Part shown: positions 21,265-21,421 of the stretch, one piece after another
How positions within the stretch are numbered: the first letter of the stretch is position 1
How the letters are laid out: the number at the start of each line of letters is the position of its first letter
Origin: an uncultured Acetatifactor sp.
GTDB lineage: Bacteria; Bacillota; Clostridia; Lachnospirales; Lachnospiraceae
Reading direction: 5' to 3'
Assembly (NCBI GenBank): GCA_934394815.1
Contig: CAKRRD010000047.1
Span: 1-21,421, forward strand
DNA length: 21,421 nucleotides
Translations under genes and position numbers: made by a program
The notes under the pieces: model-generated
What the model was told of the DNA's origin: nothing
Database searches by the model: none
What the model saw: the letters and a program-made list of their open reading frames with translations, nothing else

Positions 21265-21421
21265 AATTAGCAAATATGGATACGGAGATCACGGTCAGAA
21301 TGCCGCAGACCACAATGGACAGGCTGCTCATGGCGCCTTCGATCTCACCCAGTTCCATGGCTTTTGCAGTTCCCAGCGCATGAGCACTGGTACCGATGGC
21401 AAGACCTTTGGCAATAGGATC
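21257..21421 (-). CDS. LrgB family protein, C-terminal part (runs off the window)
   Basis: The last 54 residues of a membrane protein: KGLAIGTSAHALGTAKAMEL, GEIEGAMSSLSIVVCGILTV and ISVSIFANFI, then TAA at 21257-21259. The GxSxHAxGTAKAxExGExEGAMSSL pattern is the LrgB/CidB C-terminus. LrgB works with the holin-like LrgA in control of murein hydrolase activity in staphylococci, and homologues move small carboxylates. The 5' part is outside the window. It overlaps the Lrp gene tail by 8 bp, converging. Confidence 0.85.
   Translation of the reverse strand, partial: DPIAKGLAIGTSAHALGTAKAMELGEIEGAMSSLSIVVCGILTVISVSIFANFI

Overview
The window looks like chromosome from a spore-forming, Gram-positive gut anaerobe of the Lachnospiraceae type (Bacillota, Clostridia). 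This rests on the sporulation genes (spmA, spmB, two small coat genes), strong AGGAGG ribosome sites, TTGACA/TATAAT-like promoters, and the DUF4358-MBOAT-DHHW gene set that is common in that family. The species assignment is inference. There is no tRNA, rRNA, CRISPR array, complete insertion sequence or phage.

Layout. (1) 1-2030: an ABC-F protein on the minus strand with its promoter and a terminator-like hairpin, followed by a decayed auxin-efflux-carrier (AEC) remnant. (2) 2128-6197: a plus-strand operon of a DUF4358 lipoprotein, an MBOAT O-acyltransferase, a DHHW (AlgJ/AlgX-like) protein and ksgA. The first three look like a surface-polymer O-acylation cassette. (3) 6198-6696: about 500 bp without a gene, holding two large nested palindromic elements. 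(4) 6697-13481, minus strand: a ketopantoate-reductase-family protein, a split transketolase, AraD, an FGGY sugar kinase and an AraR-type GntR/LacI repressor. Read 5' to 3' the pentose genes run araR, kinase, araD, palindromic spacer, tktN, tktC. This is a route from L-ribulose to xylulose-5-phosphate and into the pentose phosphate pathway, with no isomerase in view. (5) 13693-15579: a membrane-anchored DUF885 metallopeptidase-like protein, divergent from araR. (6) 15618-16325: remnants of a TetR regulator and a YhgE/Pip-like membrane protein, then a long hairpin. (7) 16357-17304: an intact AEC transporter. (8) 17355-19074, minus strand: spmB, spmA and two small coat proteins. (9) 19131-20517, minus strand: glutamate dehydrogenase plus a 37-residue four-cysteine ORF directly behind it. 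(10) 20815-21264: an Lrp/AsnC regulator divergent from gdh, and the 3' end of lrgB converging on it.

Most of the window is ordinary core and accessory metabolism. The parts most worth a second look are the palindromic elements and their shared motif just after three stop codons, a hairpin that could hide the ribosome site of a coat gene only in read-through transcripts, the four-cysteine micro-ORF behind gdh, and the O-acylation cassette co-transcribed with ksgA. All calls come from reading sequence and translations; no database search was run.
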